From F22 sp963675625 (GTDB taxonomy: Bacteria > Bacteroidota > Bacteroidia > Bacteroidales > Bacteroidaceae), in NCBI GenBank assembly GCA_963675625.1, contig OY776497.1:2046001-2110000 (forward strand): a DNA stretch of 64,000 bases. Reading direction: 5' to 3'. The number at the start of each line of letters is the position of its first letter. Position 1 is the stretch's first letter. Shown here in pieces: positions 1 through 12,773 of this stretch. The notes beneath the pieces were generated by a model that was given only the letters and a program-made list of their open reading frames with translations, was not told where the DNA came from and did not search any database. A program made the position numbers and the translations under genes.

Positions 1-833
1 GTGTATGGAATCTCTAAAGATTGGAGTCTAGACACAATAGCTTCTTGCGATAAAAAAGAGTACCATTCTATCTTGCCACTTAAATAAGATGGGTGAAAAA
101 AATCTTTATCCAACGATAAAGCTTGTACTGCATGGCTGCAATTTGTATCGATTTGGTATGAGCGTATTTGATCTAAAAGCTTATTGACTGGTTGTTGTAG
201 CAATATACTTCCATAATCCATGATGATACAATCATCTATCAGTCGTTCCATATCTTGTATAATATGCGATGTCAGAAAAACAGTTTTGTTTTCCGACTTA
301 GCATAATCACGTAGATAGTCGACAAACAATCTTCGGTAACCAGGGTCTAATCCAAGCGAGAAATCATCCAATACCAGGAGCTCAGGATCTTGAGCCAAAA
401 TAAGTCCTAAGGCTACTTGTGAACGTTGCCCACACGACATACGTGAAATACGTTGTTTAGGTGCCACTTTCAATTTACTCATTAAGTCATAATATGCGTC
501 ACGTTTCCATTGGTTAGGATAACACTGACTATAAAATTTCTCTATTTGTTCGATAGTCATGAATTGATATTGTATATGCCCTTCGATAAGTAAACCGATA
601 TTGGCTCTAAGTGCTGCTGGCATAGAATGGAGGTCATGACCAAAAATGGAACACTCTCCACTTTGTGGTTTTAAAAAACCACTTAAGATATTGATTGTGG
701 TTGTTTTTCCCGTGCCATTTTTACCTAATAAACCTAGAATCCTACCTTGTGGAACTTCAAAGCTTAGATTTTCGTAAATAACCCTTTTCCCATATTTGTG
801 AGTCAGGTTTGTACATTTAATGATTGCCGTCAT
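1..833 (-). CDS. ABC transporter ATP-binding protein (partial, 3' end outside window)
   Basis: The reading frame starts at the ATG at 833 and is still open at base 1, giving about 277 residues. It is the ATPase of an ABC-2-type transporter. Visible motifs are a Walker A (GKNGTGKTT, about residues 36-44), a signature motif (MSCGQRSQ, a variant of LSGGQ), a Walker B followed by a D-loop (LLVLDDFSLGLDP) and the switch histidine (TSHI). The usual catalytic glutamate after Walker B is an aspartate here, which may slow hydrolysis. It lies 20 bases after the outer-membrane barrel gene on the same strand, so it is probably the fourth gene of the TonB-receptor operon. A permease would be expected just outside the window. 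The substrate cannot be told. Confidence 0.88.
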   Translation of the reverse strand, partial: MTAIIKCTNLTHKYGKRVIYENLSFEVPQGRILGLLGKNGTGKTTTINILSGFLKPQSGECSIFGHDLHSMPAALRANIGLLIEGHIQYQFMTIEQIEKFYSQCYPNQWKRDAYYDLMSKLKVAPKQRISRMSCGQRSQVALGLILAQDPELLVLDDFSLGLDPGYRRLFVDYLRDYAKSENKTVFLTSHIIQDMERLIDDCIIMDYGSILLQQPVNKLLDQIRSYQIDTNCSHAVQALSLDKDFFHPSYLSGKIEWYSFLSQEAIVSRLQSLEIPY

Positions 834-853
834 AATTATAAGTAAGTTTAGTT

Positions 854-2335
854 TTATAAAATAATACCAATACCGAATGTTCCTCGGTGAGTTTGTAATG
901 ACTCTGCAAAGTTGCCATATTGGTATTTAGCTACAACAAATATTTGTTTCTGTGATATATTCCAAGGAGAGTCATATCTCATCTGCGTACTTAGTCGAGT
1001 TTGATCCTTGGAAGCTATCTTATAATTCTTAAGTCGATACCTATTCCAGGTTGTTCGGGGTATGTTGTAGGTGCTATGTATTGCCCATTGTACCCCTCCT
1101 GTGATCTGTATTTGCAAGGAGCTTTTTTGTAGAGCCCATTTACTCGTTAGCACCATATTGGTCTTGAGCCATGTATAATCAAGTTGATCATGATTTTTTG
1201 TGTGTGTTTGGGCGTTTTCTTCCCAAATACATTCAGTTTGGATGCTATAGTGGTGTCTTTGGGGAGTATCCCATTCATATAGGCCCTGTAAGCTGTAAGC
1301 ATAGATATGGTGATCGTAATACTGTCGTTCACTAATCTTTTCGTATGTGGTTGTGGCATCTGTACCAAAGATATTCTCTGTCCCCTTTCGCTCAAGAATA
1401 TGAATCATTGTTTGTATTTTCCAGAGATTGTGTTTATTCTCTTTTCGGTAATATGCCATTAATGTATAATCGTTAGTCGCTAAATCGGTTAAGGGCAACT
1501 CATTAAAACCATTGAGCTTTTTCTGCAACTGCATGGTTTCCCAATCCATTTGTGCACCGATACCACTGGGCAGACTAGGACAATAGGCTAAAGAAAAATC
1601 ATAGGCCTGTCCCTGAATATCATTACTTGTGTTTTGGCCAGTAAAACGAGAATACACTGTGCCCAGTCCTGTTTCATGATATTCTTTGACCATTTTATTA
1701 GGATCATTAAATCCTAAGATACACCCTTGTTTATATTTTTGTGCACCTACATGTAGGCTAAGCAGATGGGTGTTTGGTAATGCATATGCCATGCTGACAT
1801 TGGCATGTAAGTGCCCAACGCGATTTTTTGGTCTAGGATCTATATCTCTATAAGCCAGTAGAGCTCGATAGGCCAGTTCCCCTCCTATTGTCCAGTGTCT
1901 AGTTTGCCATGCATATCCTGCGTTAAAATAGTAACGCTCTGCTTTCATGTCCCCACCGATAGTGTCGGACATAATATATGGGGCAACAAGGTGATAATCG
2001 GATGTTTCTGTACCTTGTACATCCCATATGCATGAATTGGTGTAGGATACATTGCCCCAAGTTTTGCTATGTTCGTCCAGTATATGATAAGCACTTGCTT
2101 GTATCTCTAATTGATTCACCCCACGTCCGTCTTGTTGCACAACGGCTTGAGGTGATCGTTCATAACTATACTCCATTTTCATTTCTGCATAACTCTTATT
2201 GAACTCGTGGTATTTCAATGATGCATGAGACATGGTTTGTCCATGTATGCTTGAAGGAAAGATATACATGGCTAGACAAGCTAGCCATGTATATCTAATG
2301 CATATAGAAAGATAGAGATTAGATTTATTCAGCAT
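854..2335 (-). CDS. Outer-membrane beta-barrel protein, DUF6850-like
   Basis: About 493 residues from the chosen start. The protein has a signal-peptide-like N-terminus ending near SIHGQ, then many alternating aromatic/polar segments typical of outer-membrane beta strands, and ends in a barrel-like strand (GTFGIGIIL). I recognise it, with moderate confidence, as the DUF6850 family that travels with DUF4876 and a TonB receptor in Bacteroidales. The frame is open to 2416, but I chose the ATG at 2335. It overlaps the stop of the upstream lipoprotein gene by 11 bases (ATGCTGAATAA, suggesting translational coupling) and places the signal peptide at the N-terminus, whereas the longer form would overlap the neighbour by 92 bases. 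No enzymatic motif is visible. Role inferred: a companion pore or structural partner in the uptake/export system of this operon. Confidence 0.72.
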   Translation of the reverse strand: MLNKSNLYLSICIRYTWLACLAMYIFPSSIHGQTMSHASLKYHEFNKSYAEMKMEYSYERSPQAVVQQDGRGVNQLEIQASAYHILDEHSKTWGNVSYTNSCIWDVQGTETSDYHLVAPYIMSDTIGGDMKAERYYFNAGYAWQTRHWTIGGELAYRALLAYRDIDPRPKNRVGHLHANVSMAYALPNTHLLSLHVGAQKYKQGCILGFNDPNKMVKEYHETGLGTVYSRFTGQNTSNDIQGQAYDFSLAYCPSLPSGIGAQMDWETMQLQKKLNGFNELPLTDLATNDYTLMAYYRKENKHNLWKIQTMIHILERKGTENIFGTDATTTYEKISERQYYDHHIYAYSLQGLYEWDTPQRHHYSIQTECIWEENAQTHTKNHDQLDYTWLKTNMVLTSKWALQKSSLQIQITGGVQWAIHSTYNIPRTTWNRYRLKNYKIASKDQTRLSTQMRYDSPWNISQKQIFVVAKYQYGNFAESLQTHRGTFGIGIIL

Positions 2336-3617
2336 GGAATACATAAAAAGGATTAGCATCAACACTATTTTCAAAGTCATGGGCTGAATCGTTGGTGTCT
2401 TGTAAAAGCGCTCCACTGATCACTTTGCGACGTACTGCCTTGCCTCTATATCCAGTTCCAGTACCATCATATACCCACGCATAACTATTGTCTAAAGCTG
2501 TACTTACAATATTCCATTCATAAGCAGTCTCATTACTTAGATTGACGCAATCTTTAATCCATGTAGTAGGTACAAAATATTTTTTTGAGTCCATAATCCT
2601 ACGGAGATCTCCATATACAAATTCGTAATAGTATTGTACTGTGTTATTTGTAATAAATGATTCAGTAGTTACATCTTCTGGCATTTGTGCGATGGCGTAT
2701 GTTTTTATGGCACGTACATGAGGTGACCAAACTGAGGCCGATGAGGCGTATAGTTTGACTAAGTCTGGCACTTCAGTTTGAATATCAGCATGTACGTCAT
2801 TTTCATCATACCACTCATAGTCAGCAGTAGTCAGGTTGAATGAGTTTGGATTGTCTACTGAGTGGTCTTTACCTATATCAACAAGTAAAATGCTTTGTCC
2901 AGGTTCTACGATTACGGCTGTGCCACGAGGGATCATATACACGGCATCGGTGATGAAATGATCATTTTTGTATTGATCATAAGGAGTGCCTTCACCTGCT
3001 ACAATTTCTTCTGATTCCTTTTCTTCACTTAATACATAGAAGTCCTTATGCATATCTGATTGTAATGCTGACTCCATAAGAATTAAACCTTGTGCATCTA
3101 ATGGCTCACTACTGTTATTGTAAATGCGAAAATAGGAGTCGCCTCTATACCATTCACCTTCTGGAGTTTCCGTACCAGAAATAAAGATTTCTGCTAGTAC
3201 AAAACCAGAGTTTATATCCAGTAAATGCAGTGGGATATTTAATGTCTTGATATCGGTGACATCAGCAATTTCCACAGACTGTAGTTCACCGCGTACTTTA
3301 ACGTGCTTTGTTTGTCCAGCCACTGTAGCATCGCCTTCACCTTCAACCATGATGTCGTATATCCCGTCTACAAGAGATGTGCTTATGCTACTTGTAGCAT
3401 CATATGCTATTTTTGTCACTTCTTGAGTTGATTTGTCGGTAAATGTGACTTGCATGTTTGTGTAGTGAAAGTCGCTTATGGCTGTTGGACTTTCTAAAGC
3501 TAATGCGACTTTACTATGCGACACATCATCATCATCGGAACACGAACTAACGCATAGCCCGATACATACTAGGAGCATGCTTGCTACCCAGCGCAAATTG
3601 TTGTTTACTTTTTTCAT
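2325..3617 (-). CDS. Surface lipoprotein, DUF4876-like
   Basis: 430 residues. The N-terminus has a lipoprotein signal with lipid-attachment Cys26, followed at once by SDDDD, which fits the acidic lipoprotein export signal that sends Bacteroidetes lipoproteins to the cell surface. Residues about 40-135 look like an all-beta domain. Around residue 140 comes a stretch (FVLAEIFISGTE, then DSYFRIYNNSS) resembling lamin-tail-type domains found in DUF4876 proteins. It starts 26 bases after the TonB receptor gene and its stop overlaps the barrel gene, so the three are probably one transcript. Function is unknown. By position it could be the substrate-binding surface partner of the receptor, as SusD is for SusC, though it is unrelated to SusD. 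Confidence 0.72.
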   Translation of the reverse strand: MKKVNNNLRWVASMLLVCIGLCVSSCSDDDDVSHSKVALALESPTAISDFHYTNMQVTFTDKSTQEVTKIAYDATSSISTSLVDGIYDIMVEGEGDATVAGQTKHVKVRGELQSVEIADVTDIKTLNIPLHLLDINSGFVLAEIFISGTETPEGEWYRGDSYFRIYNNSSEPLDAQGLILMESALQSDMHKDFYVLSEEKESEEIVAGEGTPYDQYKNDHFITDAVYMIPRGTAVIVEPGQSILLVDIGKDHSVDNPNSFNLTTADYEWYDENDVHADIQTEVPDLVKLYASSASVWSPHVRAIKTYAIAQMPEDVTTESFITNNTVQYYYEFVYGDLRRIMDSKKYFVPTTWIKDCVNLSNETAYEWNIVSTALDNSYAWVYDGTGTGYRGKAVRRKVISGALLQDTNDSAHDFENSVDANPFYVFHAE

Positions 3618-3643
3618 TTGATTGTACTATTATTTATGTGAGT

Positions 3644-6445
3644 TTAAAATGAACATTTAATTTCCATCCCAAAATATGGATTGGCACTTCTACGTATTGT
3701 TAGCCCATCTACTGTGTAGTCTGGGGTGTAATCGAGAATACGATCTACAAAAAGAGACAGTTTGATCCACTTCCCAAATGTTTTGGATGCCTTTAGATTA
3801 ACAAGGGCATAGAAGGGTTCTTTTCCATCTCCACCACTTACGGTGGGTTGAGATTGTATAAGATGAGTTAGAAAAATATCTTTTTTACTCTCTTCAGTGT
3901 ATGGATGTATATCGCCATTGATATCCATATATTCGTATGGAGTACCATCTTTTATTAAATCCTTTTGCTTGCTCCACCACATACATTCAACCGTTGTGGA
4001 AAGTATAAATCCTAGTTTCTTGAGGTAGGTGTCAAAAGTAAAATTTGTATTGAATTGTTGTTTGACATATCCCGACACCCAGTTATAATGACCTATATAC
4101 AAATCTCTGACTGCTTGATTCAAAACGACTTGATCATACGAATTGTCCCATTGGGATGCACTATTTGTGTATGTTGTTTTAAGCCATGCGCCAGTCGCAG
4201 TAATACGAGTGTGTAAAGAGGAAAATCGTCGAGTACTTCCTTGAAATTCTACACCTTCTTTTAAAACGCGTGTTCCATTTGATAAAAGACTATGCTTACT
4301 AAGAATAGTCTTTTCAGTATAAGGCAAATTGTTTATATCTGGTGGAGCGGTTAAGGTGCTGCCATCGATTTCAGAAGTGTCATATTTTTTATAAGTGAAA
4401 GACATAGGGGTACTTATATATCTAAATCCATCTACCATACGTTCTTTGAAATATGTCACAGATATATTGTTGCCTTTATATCTAGCTCCAAGACGCAATT
4501 CTTTTTTTGTGTTTGTACTTGGTGTTATATTGTATGGGTTTTGGTCTATAATGAATGTTTTCGTGTATATTCGTCTATAAGCCTTGTTGGAATGGTAGTA
4601 ATTTAATTCTTCAAAATCCCAATATTGTTTATTCGGATACAATTGATGGATGTTGGGCAACATGGTCATAGTTCCCCACCCAAATGTCCAATCTATTTCC
4701 AATGGAGCGTCGGCAATATATAGTTTGGGACATTCCCATTGGGCATTAATGCGGGGATCGATATACCATTTCCCTTGCATCTTATATGCTTTGTTCAGTC
4801 CTAGCAATGTGTTGCTGCGCATACCAGCTCGAACAGTAAAACGATTTTGTCCTATAGACCAGTGTATACGGTCTTCGATATAGTTGGCAAGTAGGCTTTT
4901 CCCTGGGATTGTATGATAGGGTCTGGCTCTATATGATGTGCCATAATTAATTGGACGTTTGGGGTCAAAGACTTGTCCATCGCCATAGTTTTTGCTATAT
5001 CTCCAGTTGCTACCTATTGTCCAATGATGTCTGGTTGCTCCAATAGAAAATTGTACTATACCTTGCAGTTCGATATTGCTATTGAATGGTTGCCCATCCA
5101 CAACTAAATGTCCAGTGTACTTGATGGGTAAAATTTCTGCATCGTGTTCTCCTTCTTCGAGACTTGTTGGGGCAGCTTCATCTCGATCTAATTGGACAAA
5201 TTTTGTACGAGTTATCTTGTTTTTCGAATAATTGATTGCTGTTTGTAAAGAGAGCTCTTTTAGTCCTACCTCTTTCTTGTTCTTCCAGATTAAGCGACTG
5301 TTTAATGCATAATATGAGTAACTTGATTTATAGCTGTCTTCTGCTTGGCGGGCTATATTGGGATCTTCTTTTTCTGCATCAATTGTGCTACGATAGTCAC
5401 CCGAAATATTCCAGTTGAGTGCGTGTGTATCCCACTCCCAATGTCGTTTATATCTTGTGGAAAGCATGATCCTTTGATAGGTCTCATACGGATTACGGGG
5501 GTCAGCTTTGGAGTCTAAGTAACCCAAGTCAAAATGTATTATTTGCTTGTCATTTTTCCATGCAACTCCTTTATTAATATGTATGAGTTTGGTGTACTCA
5601 TCAGCTTTGAAGCGTGTCTCGAAAGGTGTGGCATGTAATCGACGGGTAATATTGATCACCCCAGAAGTCATATCACCATATTGTACGGATGGAATCCCAC
5701 GAATGACTTCTACTTTTTCTATATCATCTGTGGACAAATTACGCATATCTGTTCCGTAATTTACCATGTTTCTAGAGGCATCTTGGTTCGTTAATCCTTG
5801 AGCCACATATTGTAGGTTAGCATCTTGCTGTTGAACAGCTCCATCCACGACAAACTGAGTGCCCTGTGCTGTAACGGCATAATCTGCACTACTGATGCCA
5901 ACTTCACGTAATGTTGCCACGTTGCCAGCTGTGAGGTTGGGAGTATGTGTTGTATTGCCTGGAAGTAATGCGAGGATATCTGAAAAACTGCTGGGCTGAA
6001 TATGTTCTAGTGCTTCTCGGTTTATGGTAGACGCGCTGGTTATTCCTTTACTTTCGGCAGCTGTAATCACGACGCCTTGGAGACTTGTATTTGATTCGTT
6101 TAGACAGATCTGTATGGTCGTGTCTTGTTTTAGGTGGACTTGTACATGTTTGTTTTGATACCCAATATATCGAATAATGATTGTATAGGCTCCTTGATAT
6201 AAATGTGTACAAGTAAATACTCCGTGTACATCTGTCACTTGTCTATTTATTATGTGATCATTGTTGTACAATTCTATTGTAGCAAAACTCAGAGGGGTGT
6301 AATGATCTATTGACACAACATTTCCTTTTAATGTGTATGTCTGATGCTTAGAAAGGATAGGGGGGTGAGGAGAGTTCTTTGCTTGTAGGGAAAATCCCCA
6401 TAGAAAGATCAGTAATAAACAATATAATAATTTAATAAGTTTCAC
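3644..6445 (-). CDS. TonB-dependent outer-membrane receptor with CarboxypepD_reg-like N-terminus
   Basis: 933 residues. Signal peptide about 1-22; a CarboxypepD_reg-like beta domain about 38-118 (LKGNVVSI, then GYQNKHVQV); a plug domain about 125-270 with the typical RGIPSVQYGDMTSGVINITRR region; then a 22-stranded-barrel-type C-terminal part rich in aromatic beta strands, ending in F. It lacks the signature layout of SusC/RagA proteins and no SusD follows, so it is a general TonB receptor rather than a glycan importer of the SusCD type. It is the first gene of the receptor/DUF4876/DUF6850/ABC operon, with an exact TACTTTTG -7 box 32 bases upstream. The ligand cannot be read from sequence; metal complexes, haem or peptides are possible. 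Confidence 0.9.
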   Translation of the reverse strand: MKLIKLLYCLLLIFLWGFSLQAKNSPHPPILSKHQTYTLKGNVVSIDHYTPLSFATIELYNNDHIINRQVTDVHGVFTCTHLYQGAYTIIIRYIGYQNKHVQVHLKQDTTIQICLNESNTSLQGVVITAAESKGITSASTINREALEHIQPSSFSDILALLPGNTTHTPNLTAGNVATLREVGISSADYAVTAQGTQFVVDGAVQQQDANLQYVAQGLTNQDASRNMVNYGTDMRNLSTDDIEKVEVIRGIPSVQYGDMTSGVINITRRLHATPFETRFKADEYTKLIHINKGVAWKNDKQIIHFDLGYLDSKADPRNPYETYQRIMLSTRYKRHWEWDTHALNWNISGDYRSTIDAEKEDPNIARQAEDSYKSSYSYYALNSRLIWKNKKEVGLKELSLQTAINYSKNKITRTKFVQLDRDEAAPTSLEEGEHDAEILPIKYTGHLVVDGQPFNSNIELQGIVQFSIGATRHHWTIGSNWRYSKNYGDGQVFDPKRPINYGTSYRARPYHTIPGKSLLANYIEDRIHWSIGQNRFTVRAGMRSNTLLGLNKAYKMQGKWYIDPRINAQWECPKLYIADAPLEIDWTFGWGTMTMLPNIHQLYPNKQYWDFEELNYYHSNKAYRRIYTKTFIIDQNPYNITPSTNTKKELRLGARYKGNNISVTYFKERMVDGFRYISTPMSFTYKKYDTSEIDGSTLTAPPDINNLPYTEKTILSKHSLLSNGTRVLKEGVEFQGSTRRFSSLHTRITATGAWLKTTYTNSASQWDNSYDQVVLNQAVRDLYIGHYNWVSGYVKQQFNTNFTFDTYLKKLGFILSTTVECMWWSKQKDLIKDGTPYEYMDINGDIHPYTEESKKDIFLTHLIQSQPTVSGGDGKEPFYALVNLKASKTFGKWIKLSLFVDRILDYTPDYTVDGLTIRRSANPYFGMEIKCSF

Positions 6446-6476
6446 TTGTTGTATTTCTTTAGTCCTAATTCGGTTG

Positions 6477-6484
6477 CAAAAGTA
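6477..6484 (-). promoter_or_regulatory. -7 box upstream of the TonB receptor operon
   Basis: TACTTTTG on the minus strand matches the Bacteroidetes TANNTTTG element exactly, 32 bases before the ATG at 6445. No good TTTG -33 element is seen at the expected spacing. Confidence 0.6.
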
Positions 6485-6637
6485 GTCAAGGTGTAAAAAA
6501 ATATCAATCGCTACAATTAGGTAATGTTTTATGTGCTATCCCCTATTGTAGGTATTATTGTTCATTATCATTAGTCCTAGGTACTTGTATAGAACGTTTA
6601 CCAATAAATGGTGATTTTAGATATGTTTTTAATGCTA

Positions 6638-6645
6638 TATCTTTG
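6638..6645 (+). promoter_or_regulatory. -7 box with no gene behind it
   Basis: TATCTTTG matches TANNTTTG exactly on the plus strand. No convincing open reading frame follows, but a hairpin with a T-run lies about 120 bases downstream, so it may start a small RNA. The -33 region has TTTT rather than TTTG. Confidence 0.4.
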
Positions 6646-6651
6646 CATTGT

Positions 6652-6810
6652 CAAGTTGTACTAACCATGATGTGCATATAATGTAGCGTTATATGGGATG
6701 AATTAGTATAATCATAATGAATCAGCCATTTTTATAATTGAATTAAGTTAGTTGGGATTGCCTATAAAGGAAGAGATTAGTCTCCTCTTCCTTGGGTAAT
6801 CTTTTTTTTT
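6652..6810 (+). ncRNA. Candidate small RNA between the receptor operon and rrn
   Basis: The interval is bounded by an exact -7 box (6638-6645) and a hairpin with 9-bp stem (6767-6775 pairing 6785-6793), followed eight bases later by a run of T from 6802. The predicted transcript is about 155-160 nt. Its 5' part (ACTAAC) can pair with GTTAGT shortly before the terminator stem, which would close a rod-like fold. I cannot assign it to a known family; 6S RNA is one possibility by size only. It could equally be a chance combination in AT-rich DNA. Confidence 0.27.
6767..6810 (+). terminator. Possible intrinsic terminator of the candidate small RNA
   Basis: AAGGAAGAG pairs perfectly with CTCTTCCTT across a 9-base loop. 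The T-run starts eight bases after the stem, which is farther than usual, so termination strength is uncertain. Confidence 0.4.
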
Positions 6811-7208
6811 GTGAAGAAATTTCTTTATTAATTACTTATATTCCATTATTTCTCGTGAGTAGTTGTGTAAGCGTAAAGAGTATTTGCCTTTTTTCTATGT
6901 GCTCTTTTGTTGTCTTAGTCTTGTATGTACACTTTTTTCTTTGTTTTCTCCTTACTCTTAGCAGCGTTCCTCCCTATAGACCACGTCGTTTTCTATAAAG
7001 GAGATGTACCTGCTATGCATGTAGAGTAGGTCGTTCTCATACTACTCTGTCTTTTTCTGCCATAGCTTCGCGCCCTCTTGAGCACCTATTGCACACATCG
7101 CTTCTCCTCCTTTGTGTTATATATATAATGTGTTCTTTCTTTGTCTCGCCTTTTCATTGTCTTTTTCTGTTAAAAGCCCATATTCTTGTGACATTTCTGT
7201 TGTATTTA
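6811..7208. other. Gene-free, pyrimidine-rich region upstream of the rRNA promoters
   Basis: About 400 bases with strong T/C bias on the plus strand and no credible gene. The open frame at 6792-6998 begins inside the terminator and encodes a low-complexity F/L/V/S-rich peptide typical of T-rich DNA. The region may act only as an AT-rich upstream stretch for the rRNA promoters. Confidence 0.5.
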
Positions 7209-7240
7209 TTTGGTGTGTATGTTTAAAAGCCCTACTTTTG
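7209..7240 (+). promoter_or_regulatory. rRNA operon promoter P1
   Basis: TTTG at 7209-7212 and TACTTTTG at 7233-7240 are separated by 20 bases, a textbook Bacteroidetes -33/-7 pair. The following bases GCATCCGC recur after P2. Confidence 0.75.
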
Positions 7241-7266
7241 CATCCGCAATCAGGAAACGGGGTGCC

Positions 7267-7284
7267 TGCGGTTAACCAACCGCA
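7267..7284 (+). other. Hairpin in the P1 leader of the rRNA operon
   Basis: TGCGGTT (7267-7273) pairs with AACCGCA (7278-7284) around a four-base loop. It lies between P1 and P2 with no strong T-run, so it is more likely a leader structure than a terminator. Confidence 0.4.
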
Positions 7285-7372
7285 TTGATTCTTCTAGTTT
7301 TGTGTTTGTATTTGCTTGGATACGTTTTGAGTTTCGGTTCAAAAATAAAGTTCAAATTTTCTGCTCAAATAA

Positions 7373-7404
7373 TTTGGAGCGTAAATTAAAAGCTTGTATC
7401 TTTG
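7373..7404 (+). promoter_or_regulatory. rRNA operon promoter P2
   Basis: TTTG at 7373-7376 and TATCTTTG at 7397-7404 with a 20-base spacer. It is followed by GCATCCGC exactly as P1 is, so the two start regions are near duplicates 164 bases apart. Confidence 0.75.
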
Positions 7405-7479
7405 CATCCGCTTTCCGAAAGAAACAAGGTTTGCAATGGTGAACCGGCTACCATGCGGAGAGCTAGACAAAAAGAAAAG

Positions 7480-7489
7480 TGTTCTTTGA
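7480..7489 (+). promoter_or_regulatory. boxA-like antitermination site in the 16S leader
   Basis: TGTTCTTTGA lies about 190 bases before the 16S gene and resembles the boxA element of rRNA operons. A very similar TGATCTTTGA precedes the 23S gene, which is the pattern expected for boxA. Confidence 0.45.
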
Positions 7490-7675
7490 AGATATTTACA
7501 TAACAACAAGTAGTACAAGGCTATTATGATTTTTATAATAGCAATTATTAAACCGTCAATATTAATATTGAAACAGGTGTAATCCAATACTTGAAATCAG
7601 GTCATCTTGATTAAACAGATCAACTTAGATGTGCATGTTGTATATATAATATGTATATCGTGAAATAATATTTTT

Positions 7676-9198
<1,523 letters not shown>

Positions 9199-9340
9199 GG
9201 AGAGATGACTAATTACACTTAAGGTGTCAAGTATATTACCCTTATCGGTTTGATAAGCTTGTACTCTTGCTTGTTGTTATAAAATAAAATAAGAGAAAGT
9301 AAGAAGCTGAGTACCATCACACAGCAGATTATTTTGAACT

Positions 9341-9414
9341 AGTCCTATAGCTCAGTTGGTTAGAGCGCTACACTGATAATGTAGAGGTCCGCAGTTCAAA
9401 TCTGCGTGGGACTA
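9341..9414 (+). tRNA. tRNA-Ile (anticodon GAT)
   Basis: A 74-nt cloverleaf: acceptor AGTCCTA pairs TGGGACT, D stem GCTC/GAGC, anticodon stem CTACA/TGTAG with loop CTGATAA (anticodon GAT), T stem CGCAG/CTGCG with loop TTCAAAT. The CCA end is not encoded. The standard position in the 16S-23S spacer supports the call. Confidence 0.96.
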
Positions 9415-9421
9415 CTTTACT

Positions 9422-9495
9422 GGGGGATTAGCTCAGCTGGCTAGAGCACCTGCCTTGCACGCAGGGGGTCATCGGTTCGAATCCGATATTCTCCA
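9422..9495 (+). tRNA. tRNA-Ala (anticodon TGC)
   Basis: A 74-nt cloverleaf: acceptor GGGGGAT pairs ATTCTCC with two G-U pairs, D stem GCTC/GAGC, anticodon stem CCTGC/GCAGG with loop CTTGCAC (anticodon TGC), T stem ATCGG/CCGAT with loop TTCGAAT. It starts seven bases after tRNA-Ile and CCA is not encoded. Confidence 0.96.
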
Positions 9496-9543
9496 CTTGG
9501 AATAATCATTTGATTCTAAATGGGATCGAGGCGTTATTCAGAT

Positions 9544-9553
9544 TGATCTTTGA
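9544..9553 (+). promoter_or_regulatory. boxA-like site before 23S
   Basis: TGATCTTTGA parallels the TGTTCTTTGA in the 16S leader and lies about 110 bases before the 23S gene, as expected for the second boxA of an rRNA operon. Confidence 0.4.
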
Positions 9554-9661
9554 CATATTGTACAACCAATTTTCTGTTATGAAATCATGTAAATGATAGA
9601 TTAACCGTAAAGTAACGAATTTATACGAGCGCATTTAGTAGCAATACTAGATGAGTATAGA

Positions 9662-12536
<2,875 letters not shown>

Positions 12537-12596
12537 TCTAGTATATGTTCTTTACTTTAGTAATGATATTTGTTTGTACGATATGTCTACCTTATT

Positions 12597-12705
<109 letters not shown>

Positions 12706-12711
12706 TTTAGT

Positions 12712-12750
12712 GAGGCCTTCGAGATATGTATCTCGGAGGTCTCTTTTTTT
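12712..12750 (+). terminator. rRNA operon terminator
   Basis: A 15-bp stem (12712-12726 with 12729-12743, two G-U pairs, two-base loop) is followed directly by seven T. This is the strongest intrinsic terminator in the window. Confidence 0.93.
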
Positions 12751-12773
12751 GTGTTATACACAGGGGAGCTATA

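Noticed and set aside
2336..2416. Longer N-terminus for the DUF6850-like protein
   Set aside because: It would put 27 residues before the signal peptide and overlap the upstream gene by 92 bases.
6792..6998. Plus-strand open frame of 68 codons in front of the rRNA promoters
   Set aside because: It starts within a terminator stem, has only T-rich-codon residues (F, L, V, S) and no promoter of its own.
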